64,000 nucleotides of DNA from Bacteroidota bacterium (GTDB lineage Bacteria; Bacteroidota; Bacteroidia; M30B66): assembly GCA_027483445.1 (NCBI GenBank), contig JAIXUS010000015.1:22030-86029 (forward strand). Reading direction: 5' to 3'. Below, piece after piece: positions 53,901 through 62,464 of the stretch; the first letter of the stretch is position 1; each line of letters starts with the position of its first letter. The notes beneath the pieces are model-generated. The model did not search any database, was not told the DNA's origin, and saw only the letters and a list, made by a program, of their open reading frames with translations. A program made the position numbers and the translations under genes.

Positions 53901-56900
53901 TGAACAACAGCAATGCCGCCGCCGGCGCTGCCTCACCCATTGCGACATTAACCAGCGACATCGACGCCAATACCCGTTCAACCACCGCTCCGGCTATCGG
54001 TGCGCATGAGTCGCCCGGCTTCGTGCCCCTCAATGTCACTTATGATGTATACACTCCCAACTTCAGCTTTACGGCGGTGCCTAATGCATTCCCCTGCGGA
54101 CCGGATATTACCGTGAACCTCGACGCCACAATTACCGATATCGGAACCGGATTGAGTGGGGCTCCGGCCTTGTGGTGGAGAAGAAGCGCGCCAACGGCTA
54201 CAGCATGGACTTCAGTAAACGGGACTCTCAGCAGCGGTACCATCAACGATGGCCTTTGGAACTTCACCTTTACTACACCCGGCGCCCTGGGTGAAACATA
54301 CCAATACTACATTGTGGCGCAGGATCAAGCGACCACACCAAACCTTTGGTTTAGCAGTTTCGACGCTTCCACTCCGGTACACAGCAGTCCAACCGTTCAA
54401 GTGACTCCACCCACCGCTCCTACCTCATTCACCACCCCATTGTTGCCTCCTTTGAGTGGAACAGTGTCGGTTGGAACCAGCGGTACTTACCCGCGCTTTA
54501 ACGGAGCTGGTGGTTTGTTTGAAGCCATTAATACCCGCGGCTTGAGTGGGAACCTTGATGTTATTGTAACATCGAACGTGAGCGAATTGGCCAACTGGAC
54601 TCCGTTGAACACCTTCACAGAATATTGTGGCTCGGGCTACACTGTAACTATTCGTCCGGCCGCAGCCACGGTTTACACTATCGAAACCAATGCTTCGGCG
54701 GCCAATCCAATGTTCTCTTTTTACGGTGTTCAGCGCTTGTTTATTGATGGCCGTTTCGGTGGTTCAGGGCGATTCCTCTTACTCCGCCACAACCGCATTA
54801 CGCCATCAACTCTGTTGCAGCCAACCGTAGAATACAACAATGGCTCACGCAACTGTTCCATCAGAAACTGTATTATCGAAGGTGGAAATACCAGCTTAAA
54901 CACCAACACCGCCGGTGAGGCAGGAACGCTCATGATTGGCGGTGCAATGGGCTTCGGTAGTGGCTTAATGCGCGACATTACAGTGGAGGAAAACCTCTTC
55001 AGGAACAATTCCAACGTAGGTTCTCCAACATTGGCACATATTCCACAGTACCACATCTGGATGGGCGGAAACAGCAACAACTGCACAATTCGCAACATTA
55101 CTATCCGCAATAACGAGCTCACCAACTTCCAAACGTCGGCCATCTCTGCCAGCAATGGCGGAACATCCGTTAATAGCATCGGCGATAGCCTAACCATTAC
55201 CGGAAATAGAATCTACCAAGGCCTTAACATTGGTACCTACCAGTACCCTATTGTGTTGGACGCCTTTGGATTTACTCGTGGACATGTGATTTCGAACAAT
55301 CAAATCGGCGGTTCAGCAAACCCGAATCCTAACATCACGGGTACGTGGACAAACCCGCTTGTAGATGGAGAGATTGTAGGTATTTATGTGAATACCGACG
55401 ATGCCCCCACACAGGCCGAGGCCACCCAGATTATTGGGAATACCATTTCGAACATTACCCTTTCCGGAACGGGTTACGGTAACTTCATCGGCATCAGAGT
55501 AGAGAACGGTCGCGTGAGTGTTCGCAAAAACACCATTGGAAGCTTAGCCTCATCGCTCACTTCACCAAACATTATTATGGATGGCAATGGCGATCTCTTC
55601 GACCTGAACGCCAACTCCATGATGGCGGGTATCTGGACACAGAGTACCGAAGAAGTGGTGATTGACAGTAATATTGTTTGCGGCTTGACAAACCGCGGAG
55701 GACTTTCTTTCTTTGATGGAATTGCACACGGAAGCAATCTCTACTTCAACTACATCCCTTACCAAATCCCTGGCGGAAAAGCGACCATCACCAACAACCA
55801 AATTCTCTTTAACCGCTCAGGAAGTCGCCTGCAAAGCCTCATTCTCTCGAGCGAAGCCATGATGGGCATCTTCTGCTGGACCAATGCGCAGGATAACCTT
55901 CTTGAAAACAACATAATAGCCAATTGCGGTTCAGGCACTTCTATTTGGAACCGAAACGTGCGCATTCACGGAATGTTTGTGGGTGTGTATGGCTCAACCA
56001 CTGCGCAAACGGGTATCGTTAGGAACAACCGCATTTCTTACCTCTTCAACGAGAACACCGGCGACAATACCGGCACCATCAATCCGATTGTGTATGGCTT
56101 GAGCATCGCCAATGGTAATTGGACAGTGGCCAACAATACCATCTTCCTCAACAACGGAACGCAAGGGGGCACCATCATCACCAATACGAATACCTCGATT
56201 CGCGGGATCAACGATGGAATGCTGTTTAACCAGGCCAACTGTGCGGCCCGCTACTACAACAATACCGTAATGGTTTCCGGTTCCAATTCTACCGGCGCTG
56301 GTCCGGCCAATTCTACCGCCGCGTTTTTACGATTCCCGCTCGATTGGGGTAGCATTTCCATCACCGCAGGTGCGCCCATCGAATTGCGCAACAACATCTT
56401 CATCAACAACCGCAGCGGCTTGGGTAACCACCGTCCGATTTGGAACAACGCCAACACCAACGCCAATGCGGCCATTAACTGGAATGCAAGCACATCCAAC
56501 TACAACTTCCTCGCTTCGCCAAATGCCGCAAACCTCGCGTTGTGGGGCGCTTCGGCAAACCTCGACCTAACAGGTTGGAGAACCATCTCGGGCGGCGACA
56601 ACAGCTCATGGTCGGTACCCACCACCACAGGTGCATCAAGCAATATAGCGGTAAATCCTACCGAACTCTTCCTCAATGCTTCGGGCACCGGCGTGGCCAA
56701 TCTGCGCATCAATCCAGCCAACACGGCCTCCTGGTTTGCGAATGGAAAAGGGGTGGCCGGAATCCAGGTGCAAGGACTTGGCACCGACCTCGATGGCGAT
56801 ACCCGCGAAACCACCTTCGGCTTCGGAATGGACATCGGTGCGGATGAATTCACACCCACCGCTGCACCGCATGCCATCGTAGGCGCCCCGGCTCCATCGT

Positions 56901-59900
56901 TGGGAGGAACTACGCACTTCGACATTGCCGGTCGTCGCATTGGCTCTGTGGTTTGGGGTACTTCCGGCACGGTTCCTTCGTCTATCACCGCCCAATACTA
57001 CAGCGGCGATCAGGCCGGAACCTCGCCATCGCCTGCGTTAACTACCACCGACTACGCAGATTTCTACACCTTCTTCAATCCAACCGGCGGTAGCGCTTAC
57101 AGCTACGATGCGGTATTGCATTACGATGATGCCCTCACCGGAACCTACACCAATCCTGCCCTGATGCCACTACTCATTACCGATGCAGGAAGCAATTGGG
57201 TGGATGGCATTGGTATTACCAGCACCACACTTCGCACAATTACAGGAACCCTCGACCTTAACGCGGCAAGCTATGTGGCTCCCGCACTCAATCCATGCGC
57301 GTTTCCTATTGTGAACACTCCTCCGGCCAACGTAACCGTGTGCGAAGGACAAAACACCAGCTTTACCGTTGTAAACAGTGGATTGGCTCCGTTTACCTAC
57401 CAATGGCAACTTAGCACCAACGGCGGTTCATCGTGGTCTAACCTCAGCAACGGAGGCGTTTATTCGGGTGTGGATGCCACTACGTTAAACCTCAGCGCTG
57501 TTCCATTCTCGCTGAACACCTACCAATACCGTGTGGTCATCACCAACAGTTGCGGAAATACCACTTCTGTGGCCGCTACGCTTACGGTGAACCAGCCACC
57601 ACAAATTACAGCCTACAGCCCGCCTTCGTTTGTGAATAACGTATGTGCGCTAAGCAACACCGGCTTTGGCGTTACTGCCACCGGAACAGGCCTAAGCTAT
57701 CAATGGGAAATATCGACCGATGGCGGAACAAGCTGGAACAACGTGTTAAACGACGCCAATTACAGCGGTGCAACAGCAGCAACAATGTTCATCAGCAATA
57801 CGCCGGCAAGCTTCCATGAACATCAGTACCGCGTTATTGTGAGTGGAACCTGTCCAAGCCCGATCACCTCACTCGTGGGTACACTAAACGTAGGTCAGGT
57901 TACCCTCAATACCCAGCCTCCTTCCACAACTGTTGCTTGTGCTGGAACAGTAGCAACGGTTACTGTTGGCGCTACAGGCAACGATTTGGCTTACCAATGG
58001 CAAATTTCAACCAACAACGGCGTGAGCTTTAGTCCACTTTCCAACTCAGGTGTTTATTCGGGTGTCGATACCGAAACACTCACCATGACCGGTGTTACTG
58101 TGGGCATGAACAACTACCAGTATCGCGTATTGATTGGCTCAGTGGCTTGTCCAACCGTTACCTCTTCAGCCTCAGTGCTTACTGTAAACCCGCTCTTGTC
58201 TACTTCTGTTAGCATAGCAGCCGCTCCGGGTAATGTTATTTGCGACGGAACTTCGGTAACCTTTACGGCCAGCCCGGTAAACGGTGGAACTACACCAACT
58301 TACCAGTGGTTGTTGAACGGAAGCCCTGTTGGAATCAATGCAAACACCTACACATCTGCGAGCCTTGTGAATGGCGATGTGGTAAGCGTTGAGATGACCA
58401 GTTCGGCCACCTGTCCGATACCGGCTACATCGGCATCGAACCAGATTACCATGACCGTAAACCCGATTTTACCGGCTTCGGTGAGCATCAGCACGGCCAG
58501 CACTACGGTCTGCCAGGGCTCGAACATCACCTTTACTGCAACACCTGTAAATGGTGGAGCTACGCCAAGTTATGCCTGGACGGTTAACGGAATCTCAGTA
58601 GGTACCAACAGCGCTACCTTTAGCACAACCGCTTTGGCCAATGGCGATGTGGTTGAGGTGGTGATGACAAGTTCCGAAACCTGTGTGAGCGGTTCTCCCG
58701 CCAGCTCTAACAGCATTGCCATGACGGTTCAGTTTGTAGGGCAGTGGCTGGGCTTCACCAGCGACTGGAACACCAGCTCAAACTGGGGCTGCGGCGTGTT
58801 GCCAACCATCACCACCGTGGTTAATCTCGATGACGCACCGGTTGGTGGAAACCAGCCTGTGGTCAGCTCAAGTCTCACAGCCCTCGTTCGCGATCTGAAT
58901 ATGGCCGTGGGGTCATCAGTAAACATTAATTCCGGCGCCGATTTGAGTGTTTATGGTAATATCGACAATCAAGGTAACCCAAGCTTTGGTAGTGGTACAA
59001 TCATCTTCGCCGGAAACGACCTGCACACCGTTGGAGGCGCCAATGTGCTCTCGATAGGTTCGGTTGTGGTGAACAATGCCGCTCCGGGGCTCGATGTGCA
59101 GCTCAATCAGTCGCTGAGTATCAGCAACAGCCTTACCATGACTGCCGGAACACTCGACCTGAATGGCTTCGACATTGATTTGGGAACAACCGGCGAGTTG
59201 GTGAACGAAACCAATACCAACCGCGTGTTGGGTCTGGGTGAAATCAAGTCGCAACGAACCCTTGCGCCATCTACCACCTACGCCAACATTGCCGGTTTGG
59301 GGGTTAGCATTACCACCGATGCCACCGCGCCGGGCGTAACCCTTATCGAACGCGGACATCAGTCGCAGGCGGTGAGCAGCAACAATAGCATTCGCAGGTA
59401 TTACGACATCAACCCAACCGTAAATACCGGACTGAATGCCACGCTGAGAATGGCTTACTTCGACGACGATTTGAGCGATATTGATGGCATTGATCCTTCT
59501 GAAAACCAACTCATTCCATGGCGCTCTACCGACAATGGTGTTACCTGGGAAGGGCAGCATTTCCCAACCCGAATCACCAACAACGCCGCCGCCAATTGGG
59601 TGCAGCTCACCCAAATTCCGGCGTTCTCACGCTGGACACTCAGCGATTGGCTCACCGAGCCGCTTCCGGTTGAACTGCTGAATTTCAATGCAACGGCTGC
59701 AGGCAACGTGGTAAATCTGAGTTGGTCGACGGCCTCCGAAATCAACAACGATTATTTCACTGTGGAGCGCAGTAAGGATGCCCAACAATTTGAAGCCGTT
59801 CTTCAACGCGATGGTGCCGGCAATTCAAACACGGTATTAACTTACAACGATGTTGACTCGCAGCCGTATGAAGGATTGTCGTATTACCGATTGAAGCAAA

Positions 59901-60211
59901 CCGACATTAACGGTGAATTCAGCTATTCGGAAGTGGTTCCGGTGTATTTCGGAGGCATTTCGTCGAGCACTGTGAACGCCTGGGTGAATGCCGAAGGGCA
60001 GATTGTAGCCAACATTCGCAGTCGATTTAACGACAACGTTCAGCTCGAGCTGTTCGACATTTCCGGTCGCATAGTGTACACCCAAAATGCAGGACTTACC
60101 GAAGGCCTACAGCAGCTGTTTATTCAGCCCGGACAGCTTTCAGGAGGAGTGTACCTGCTAAGTATTCGTGGGAAGCATATCGAACACATGCAGAAAATGA
60201 TGCTCAAGTAA
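44921..60211 (+). CDS. Giant T9SS surface protein (about 5,096 residues) with parallel beta-helix and Ig-like repeats
   Basis: One uninterrupted frame. The ATG at 44921 starts a signal peptide (hydrophobic WLSLLLGFFGLC, ending LQAQ); an ATG 25 codons upstream adds a non-signal stretch. Order: a DOMON/CBM9-like region (about 45-245), at least four beta-repeats with NGNL and DGGFQISGN motifs (about 540-960), and three long modules starting near residues 1370, 2213 and 3178. Each module opens with a GTVTVGTGGNF-like motif and carries right-handed parallel beta-helix repeats (TGNxI, NNxIG patterns). The first two close with a domain containing WYRRSGPT or WWRRSAPT and YQYYVVAQD. Ig-like domains (about 4135-4600; YQWQLSTNGGSSW) follow, then LPVELLNFNATAAG and WSTASEINNDYFTVERSKDA. 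The last about 80 residues are a type A T9SS signal (LFDISGRIVY, GGVYLLSI). It resembles large gliding or adhesion proteins; function unknown. Confidence 0.9.
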   Translation: MRNQYTTSTLPFNSSAIWLSLLLGFFGLCSTGSLQAQWNTPTLNGAIGAGEYGTHTDGQNQQAQGTQVWYMTWDNNNLYVGITNTNRAEAAVLYFDVNLLAPINGGTNANGTQVGFNYDNTSFANLPFRADVVLYVKDSYRELRSADGANGWGAPSAGFGAYADNGSNLREFSIPWTAFPGGVRPAQFAWFGYVTTAAGSAFTTMPTANPTGAVGLGARWSRYFKVDNTGNGTSIRPFNRDCYVFNSTTDITGFGALTVWDFTMSSAGRTVSRGAGLGGAWVINGTLLADAGTVGMGLTGTFSPTTIANLTINSGAAFNMDATTQAVVVTGNFFTSGIMNLSTAIGGDLRVGGNFTHSTGGNINATGAQAREVQLNGTAAQTVTALATGTNVAFFRVTNTNASGATLASGTLRAASQFDLNANARFNVSAGEIFEFQGTNTSTLAAGSIMTVNGTFTRTSTGTGTITSTGSMVFGAGAVYNHQCNGANVPTATWNATSTCNITGITTTNPTGLSGAFGNFTWNNAGQTSATGAISAAMTVNGNLSVLAGTLLLPTFGITGNAAGTCTVANGATLQIGNGATAISFPTLFTPANISLGASSTVIYGSTIAQTVLGGISYGNLTAQGASVKTASGLITVNGNLNVNAGTLADGGFQISGNVAGLCQVAAGATLTLGSTTVATAFPTNFTAPNITLNLTSTVIYNSNLAQTISNLPTYGNLSTVATAGVTKTLAGNTTVAGNFSNGANNTTNFNGFVLTLSGTWTNSGTVTINAANSGVNLVGATPITFTIGTYTGTLVSNFTSAKNAGVAVTLGAVITINNLTVSSGTLSDGSFQITGQAAGLLSVANGATFQIGSAATGTAFPSNYVTANVSLATGSTVVYGATSAQVVSVVPSAYHNLTVQGSGNKSALGSLTINGNLAITNATLNDNGFQINGNATGTLTMSASANSILQLGNTTVATVFPTGFTATNISIGSGAIVRYNSNLNQNVSNLPTYSVLQLQSAGGTPVKTLLGNTNVVGPTGMITVGTGNTFNLGGFILNLTGTVGGVSPITNTGTISANTDGGSTIILAGTNSMNIAPGTIAPAARFNLQANTTGGVTQGVSFNVFNFSIGSSVTYTLQASAVLGIAGTYGNSGTLSAANSGSALLFNGSTPQTFLPGTLTGGQIGAGTAGGLRIDNPSGVTLSAALNVATLTLTNGNLNTTGTNVLTVIGTTVASVSGGSATSYVNGPLRITLPTSLSAAATYRWPVGKSAFNMFELINPTTNASPSAVIQVEVFDASTGGAGGAGFTSLNTDNYWRAEAVSNPASLTSAGLVRLTEGGLTAGDAIGNASTLGGTYNFLGGTGISTTITSAVNAPVSLGFFVIGATAPLCGVYTVGSGVGDDFPLLTNAFAALNSLSITCNVVFELTSNYNGAGTESFPLSLNTLNYVGGSWTTTIRPAAGVTARVSSGDPGSGGNLITLNGAVRVTFDGRPGGTGSAREWTIRNTRTTTPIGGTVVFQNEASNNTLRNLILEGGSSTTTNGVVAILSTTGTSGNDFITIQDNIIRSLGTTRPSNAFYSLGNGIAGRENNDITIAGNQISDFTSSGITAGSTGIGANWSITGNSFFCTYAANTQQTAVVLNTPTFGNHLIDGNFVGGTAANCGGTAWTNSNGGVMGIQLNNGTTVSTISNNTVQNFNLTSISSTNFWINLAQGNITATGNTVGHPTTAGSITSNEQTVIGIRIASSGTTTVENNIVANITSTNTTTSATFFGINSSIAGNHTIENNQIYNLSSVSTNTANPRIVGIGPGATASSFQSITRNLIYNLSSSANAAVSLIGIQYSGMNNPVTSTITRNFIHSLNLTGGNVGASAIGIQVNAGASTIANNVVRLGLTLAGASMNNTNGCILSGIEQTHTLAGNLYYHNTVLIDGNATSTANTFAFRRTVATTNLISLRNNILVNTRVNGGAGRNYVLSFNTNTGINSDNNLLWTNNATGAAVGSINNGVTPLATYQAYRVSTLGQEVNTGFGNPNFVSPAANLTLSPGNAASLNVNSPTPAEATGDVTVIASVPNDYTGAARAGFSPADLGAFANNHTPIDVVTPSIVYTPLVNTFSTANYPLISVSITDAGSGVPTSGGNVPRIWYRRSGPTAGTWVSTPGVWNGSTWDFEIDYSLGGNSVVPNVSTIYQYYVVAQDNAGNVWYNDVEATAPIHSNVNTQITAPTTPRTYQVLPQFSGTVTVGTGGNFTSFTRADGFFAAMNSGQMVGNLTVNVISNINIEDGAVALNQWVESPASSNYTLTIQSNGPARIVEGSYNGAAFNTNGLFRFNGADRVKINGGTGTQRLLTFRNNQTLTTTFSAAVSLFNDADDMRINNCNLQATTGSGSNNGVVYIGGVGTAGNDRDSLISNTISDIGNGTNFPNAAIVSAGISSSLNTNLLIDGNNIANVYTNGGVHYGVRIETFNSVVSITNNSFYQTATRNPTLSGTEAYYIFTNTNSGVVTITGNQIGGNAPALSGLMQYSPAPTAPANFRFVGIWQNTAIAAGNTITGNTINRIVMQTASGANTNYGAFSGIYILGGNATIDNNQIGSNTVDALTASTLNLGSNSNGAAFFGIRNIGSGTLQVTNNNIGGILVSNATSSGVNTGAILMGISTTAGSSNITGNLIGSATQANNFAISGLNATTNPVTLYGIQATTAAGTVVTINNNTVRNLVHGGLTSNGVTFGILATSGAQYTINNNTVANIRSAGTQSTTGTGAVMGGIGLVTANTQALSVSGNTIFDLNSNGSSSSGAVIGIVYNGGTSASNSINGNIIHSFNHLAPGSAAQQIGIELPAGAGVATVSNNMIRLGRNAAGANVNVNLTMTGMLDASTSAHNIWHNTVLVDGTAPIVGSPASTFAYRRIVTSGADNVRNNIFANNRTGGATGSIHLAWSTNTTGGFTATSLDNNLFFSAGNTEFSINNGSTNLSGVPSAALRMQAMRAQAPVGNNLRSGIASLALINFINSSGDAASVNLRLNNSNAAAGAASPIATLTSDIDANTRSTTAPAIGAHESPGFVPLNVTYDVYTPNFSFTAVPNAFPCGPDITVNLDATITDIGTGLSGAPALWWRRSAPTATAWTSVNGTLSSGTINDGLWNFTFTTPGALGETYQYYIVAQDQATTPNLWFSSFDASTPVHSSPTVQVTPPTAPTSFTTPLLPPLSGTVSVGTSGTYPRFNGAGGLFEAINTRGLSGNLDVIVTSNVSELANWTPLNTFTEYCGSGYTVTIRPAAATVYTIETNASAANPMFSFYGVQRLFIDGRFGGSGRFLLLRHNRITPSTLLQPTVEYNNGSRNCSIRNCIIEGGNTSLNTNTAGEAGTLMIGGAMGFGSGLMRDITVEENLFRNNSNVGSPTLAHIPQYHIWMGGNSNNCTIRNITIRNNELTNFQTSAISASNGGTSVNSIGDSLTITGNRIYQGLNIGTYQYPIVLDAFGFTRGHVISNNQIGGSANPNPNITGTWTNPLVDGEIVGIYVNTDDAPTQAEATQIIGNTISNITLSGTGYGNFIGIRVENGRVSVRKNTIGSLASSLTSPNIIMDGNGDLFDLNANSMMAGIWTQSTEEVVIDSNIVCGLTNRGGLSFFDGIAHGSNLYFNYIPYQIPGGKATITNNQILFNRSGSRLQSLILSSEAMMGIFCWTNAQDNLLENNIIANCGSGTSIWNRNVRIHGMFVGVYGSTTAQTGIVRNNRISYLFNENTGDNTGTINPIVYGLSIANGNWTVANNTIFLNNGTQGGTIITNTNTSIRGINDGMLFNQANCAARYYNNTVMVSGSNSTGAGPANSTAAFLRFPLDWGSISITAGAPIELRNNIFINNRSGLGNHRPIWNNANTNANAAINWNASTSNYNFLASPNAANLALWGASANLDLTGWRTISGGDNSSWSVPTTTGASSNIAVNPTELFLNASGTGVANLRINPANTASWFANGKGVAGIQVQGLGTDLDGDTRETTFGFGMDIGADEFTPTAAPHAIVGAPAPSLGGTTHFDIAGRRIGSVVWGTSGTVPSSITAQYYSGDQAGTSPSPALTTTDYADFYTFFNPTGGSAYSYDAVLHYDDALTGTYTNPALMPLLITDAGSNWVDGIGITSTTLRTITGTLDLNAASYVAPALNPCAFPIVNTPPANVTVCEGQNTSFTVVNSGLAPFTYQWQLSTNGGSSWSNLSNGGVYSGVDATTLNLSAVPFSLNTYQYRVVITNSCGNTTSVAATLTVNQPPQITAYSPPSFVNNVCALSNTGFGVTATGTGLSYQWEISTDGGTSWNNVLNDANYSGATAATMFISNTPASFHEHQYRVIVSGTCPSPITSLVGTLNVGQVTLNTQPPSTTVACAGTVATVTVGATGNDLAYQWQISTNNGVSFSPLSNSGVYSGVDTETLTMTGVTVGMNNYQYRVLIGSVACPTVTSSASVLTVNPLLSTSVSIAAAPGNVICDGTSVTFTASPVNGGTTPTYQWLLNGSPVGINANTYTSASLVNGDVVSVEMTSSATCPIPATSASNQITMTVNPILPASVSISTASTTVCQGSNITFTATPVNGGATPSYAWTVNGISVGTNSATFSTTALANGDVVEVVMTSSETCVSGSPASSNSIAMTVQFVGQWLGFTSDWNTSSNWGCGVLPTITTVVNLDDAPVGGNQPVVSSSLTALVRDLNMAVGSSVNINSGADLSVYGNIDNQGNPSFGSGTIIFAGNDLHTVGGANVLSIGSVVVNNAAPGLDVQLNQSLSISNSLTMTAGTLDLNGFDIDLGTTGELVNETNTNRVLGLGEIKSQRTLAPSTTYANIAGLGVSITTDATAPGVTLIERGHQSQAVSSNNSIRRYYDINPTVNTGLNATLRMAYFDDDLSDIDGIDPSENQLIPWRSTDNGVTWEGQHFPTRITNNAAANWVQLTQIPAFSRWTLSDWLTEPLPVELLNFNATAAGNVVNLSWSTASEINNDYFTVERSKDAQQFEAVLQRDGAGNSNTVLTYNDVDSQPYEGLSYYRLKQTDINGEFSYSEVVPVYFGGISSSTVNAWVNAEGQIVANIRSRFNDNVQLELFDISGRIVYTQNAGLTEGLQQLFIQPGQLSGGVYLLSIRGKHIEHMQKMMLK

Positions 60212-60231
60212 TTCGTTCTTTATTTGCCCTC

Positions 60232-60270
60232 AACGCGGCGGTATCTTCACAAGAGGTACCGCCGCGTTTG
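60232..60270 (+). terminator. Strong hairpin terminator of the giant gene
   Basis: A perfect 12-bp inverted repeat AACGCGGCGGTA/TACCGCCGCGTT (60232-60243 with 60257-60268), extended inside by TCTT/AAGA, is followed by TTG. It begins 20 bp after the giant gene stop and ends 5 bp before the photolyase ATG, isolating the two genes. Confidence 0.8.
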
Positions 60271-60274
60271 TTGT

Positions 60275-61801
60275 ATGGCGAACAAAGCCCGAAGCCTTCG
60301 TGTTGAGTATGCCGTGAATCCCGTTTTTCTGGTTTGGCTTAAGCGCGACCTCCGGCTCAGCAATCATGCTCCATTGCAGATGGCTCTCGAGTCGGGCTAT
60401 CCGGTGCTGCTGGTGTGGATTTACGACGATTTTCTAAAGCTCTCCGAACGAAACTCCGAACGCCACCGACGGTTTCAGTTGGAGAGCATTGCCGACATGA
60501 ACCGCCAATTGTTGGCCTTCAACACACATGTACTGGCGTTGGAGGGCAATGCTTTGCAGATTTTTCAAACCCTTCACGATCACTTTCGGATTGCCGGAAT
60601 GTCATCGCACCGCGAAACAGGAACCGCCGACACCTTTAGCCGGGATCGAAGCGTTTCGCAGTGGATGCGCCAGCAGGGCATTATGTGGAAAGAGTTTTCC
60701 CAGCATGGTGTAAAGCGGGGAAGTGAATCGAGGCGAAGCTGGAGTAGCGATTGGGAAAAGCAGGTGAGGGCAGAGGCCATCCGCGTTTTTCCGACGCAAG
60801 GCTCTTTCGTGCCTTCCAACAAGCTGAGCGAGCTGCCATTGAAGGTGGTAGCAACCCTTACGCCTCAGCTACAACAGATGCAGCCCGGCGGCTCTACATA
60901 CGCCTGGCAGTATTTGAATTCCTTCCTCAAAGAGCGGCATAAGTCCTATTTTAAGCATATTTCTAAGCCCGAAGCAGCCCGCAAATACTGCAGCCGGATG
61001 TCGCCATACATTGCCTGGGGCAACCTGAGCGTGGCCGAAATCTGGCAACAGGCCAAAGAGGCCGGGGCCTGGGGTAGTCGGCGCGACCTGCACCAATTCC
61101 AAACCCGGCTTAAGTGGCAGAGTCACTTCATTCAAAAGTTTGAGACCGAAGGCCGCATCGAGTTTGAGAATCAGAACCGGGCTTTTGATGTATTGCGGCA
61201 AGACCTTAATGTTCAGTGGGTTCAGGCCTGGAAGGAGGGCCAAACCGGCTATCCGCTGGTTGATGCCTGCATGCGCTGCGTGGCCGCTACCGGTTACCTG
61301 AATTTTCGGATGCGCGCCATGGTGGTTTCCTTTCTAACCCACCATTTGTGGCAGCCCTGGCAGGCCGGTGTGGATTGGCTGGCGGCGCAGTTTCTCGATT
61401 TCGAGCCGGGCATCCATTATCCACAGTTTCAGATGCAGGCCGGATGCACGGGCATCAATACCATTCGCATTTACGAGCCCATCAAGCAGAGTCTCGACCA
61501 CGATCCGCAGGGCGAGTTCATCCGCAAGTGGGTGCCCGAGCTGGCAGCCTTGCCCGATGGGCTCATCCACCGGCCCTGGCAGCTCACGCCTTTGGAAGAG
61601 CGCCTGTACAACTTCAAAGTCGGTGTCGATTACCCAAAACCACTGGTCGATACCCGTGAGAGCGGAGCCCGCGCCGGCGAGTTGCTGTGGGCCACCTTAA
61701 AATCGCCCGCTGCCCGCCGCGAAGCTGCCCGAATCCTTCACCAACATGTTATTTCGGGCGAGCGCAAAAAAGCCATGGATCAAGGCCGCGAACTGAGCTA
61801 A
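60275..61801 (+). CDS. Cryptochrome/photolyase family FAD-binding protein
   Basis: A 508-residue flavoprotein from the ATG at 60275; an upstream in-frame ATG at 60224 would place the start inside the terminator hairpin. The N-terminal photolyase alpha/beta domain has [18 protein letters not shown]. The C-terminal FAD-binding domain has [88 protein letters not shown] and [15 protein letters not shown] with [15 protein letters not shown]. This is the Bacteroidota cryptochrome-like/photolyase group; whether it repairs CPD, 6-4 products or acts as photoreceptor cannot be decided. It stands alone after the giant gene. Confidence 0.9.
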   Translation: MANKARSLRVEYAVNPVFLVWLKRDLRLSNHAPLQMALESGYPVLLVWIYDDFLKLSERNSERHRRFQLESIADMNRQLLAFNTHVLALEGNALQIFQTLHDHFRIAGMSSHRETGTADTFSRDRSVSQWMRQQGIMWKEFSQHGVKRGSESRRSWSSDWEKQVRAEAIRVFPTQGSFVPSNKLSELPLKVVATLTPQLQQMQPGGSTYAWQYLNSFLKERHKSYFKHISKPEAARKYCSRMSPYIAWGNLSVAEIWQQAKEAGAWGSRRDLHQFQTRLKWQSHFIQKFETEGRIEFENQNRAFDVLRQDLNVQWVQAWKEGQTGYPLVDACMRCVAATGYLNFRMRAMVVSFLTHHLWQPWQAGVDWLAAQFLDFEPGIHYPQFQMQAGCTGINTIRIYEPIKQSLDHDPQGEFIRKWVPELAALPDGLIHRPWQLTPLEERLYNFKVGVDYPKPLVDTRESGARAGELLWATLKSPAARREAARILHQHVISGERKKAMDQGRELS

Positions 61802-62050
61802 GTTCCAAAATTATACAACGGTTCGGGTGTGGTGCCTTGGTGCTTTTGTACTTTGGGCGCCTGCCTCGCTGATCCTCACGGTACACTGAGGGTTTATCGC
61901 CGGGCACCGCGTTTTCCGCTCATACTCCGCAAAACAGAGTCGCCTTCGCGCACCTTTTCCGCGCACGTACACACGCTCTTCCCTCTCACTCCCACACTCA
62001 CTCTGTTTTGCGGGGTATCCGCTTCAACCGCTGGCGCGAACGCTAGCGCG
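61802..62050. other. Intergenic region with 19-bp inverted repeat
   Basis: No gene. It contains a 19-bp inverted repeat with one mismatch, arms at 61922-61940 and 62000-62018 separated by 59 bp, and a GCTAGCGC palindrome just before the heptamer tract. No transposase or RNA gene was recognised. Confidence 0.6.
61922..62018. repeat. 19-bp imperfect inverted repeat
   Basis: The left arm ATACTCCGCAAAACAGAGT and the right arm ACTCTGTTTTGCGGGGTAT pair over 19 positions with one mismatch (a G-T pair in RNA). The loop of 59 nt is C/T-rich. It could be a terminator-like structure or an old element end; there is no T-run directly after it. Confidence 0.7.
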
Positions 62051-62453
62051 AGGGAAAAGGGAAAAGGGAAAAGGGGAAAGGGGAAAGGGGAAAGGGAAAA
62101 GGTGAAAGGGAAAAGGGGAAAGGGGAAAGGTGAAAGGGGAAAGGGAAAAGGGGAAAGGGAAAAGGTGAAAGGGAAAAGGGTGAAAGGTGAAAGGTGAAAG
62201 GTGAAAGGGGAAAGGGGAAAGGGGAAAGGTGAAAGTGAAAAGTGAAAAGGTGAAAGGTGAAAGGTGAAAGGGAAAAGGTGAAAGGGAAAAGGTGAAAGGG
62301 AAAAGGGGAAAGGGAAAAGGGGAAAGGGAAAAGGGGAAAGGGAAAAGGGGAAAGGGAAAAGGTGAAAGGGAAAAGGGAAAAGGGGAAAGGGAAAAGGGGA
62401 AAGTTGAAAGTTGAAAGTTGAAAGGTAAAAGGGAAAAGGGTGAAAGTGAAAGG
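62051..62453 (+). repeat. Heptanucleotide tandem repeat, about 57 copies, no C on the + strand
   Basis: About 403 bp made of 7-mers, mainly GGGAAAA, GGGGAAA and GGTGAAA, with a few length variants (one 8-mer, some GTGAAAA, TTGAAAG at the end). The + strand contains no cytosine across the whole tract. Because 7 is not divisible by 3, all three minus-strand frames stay open, giving Pro/Phe/Ser/Leu repeats that are not real proteins. Confidence 0.95.
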
Positions 62454-62464
62454 CGTTCCCCGTT

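Noticed and set aside
62051..62453. Repeat array considered as CRISPR.
   Set aside because: The units are contiguous 7-mers with no spacers, and no cas genes are present.
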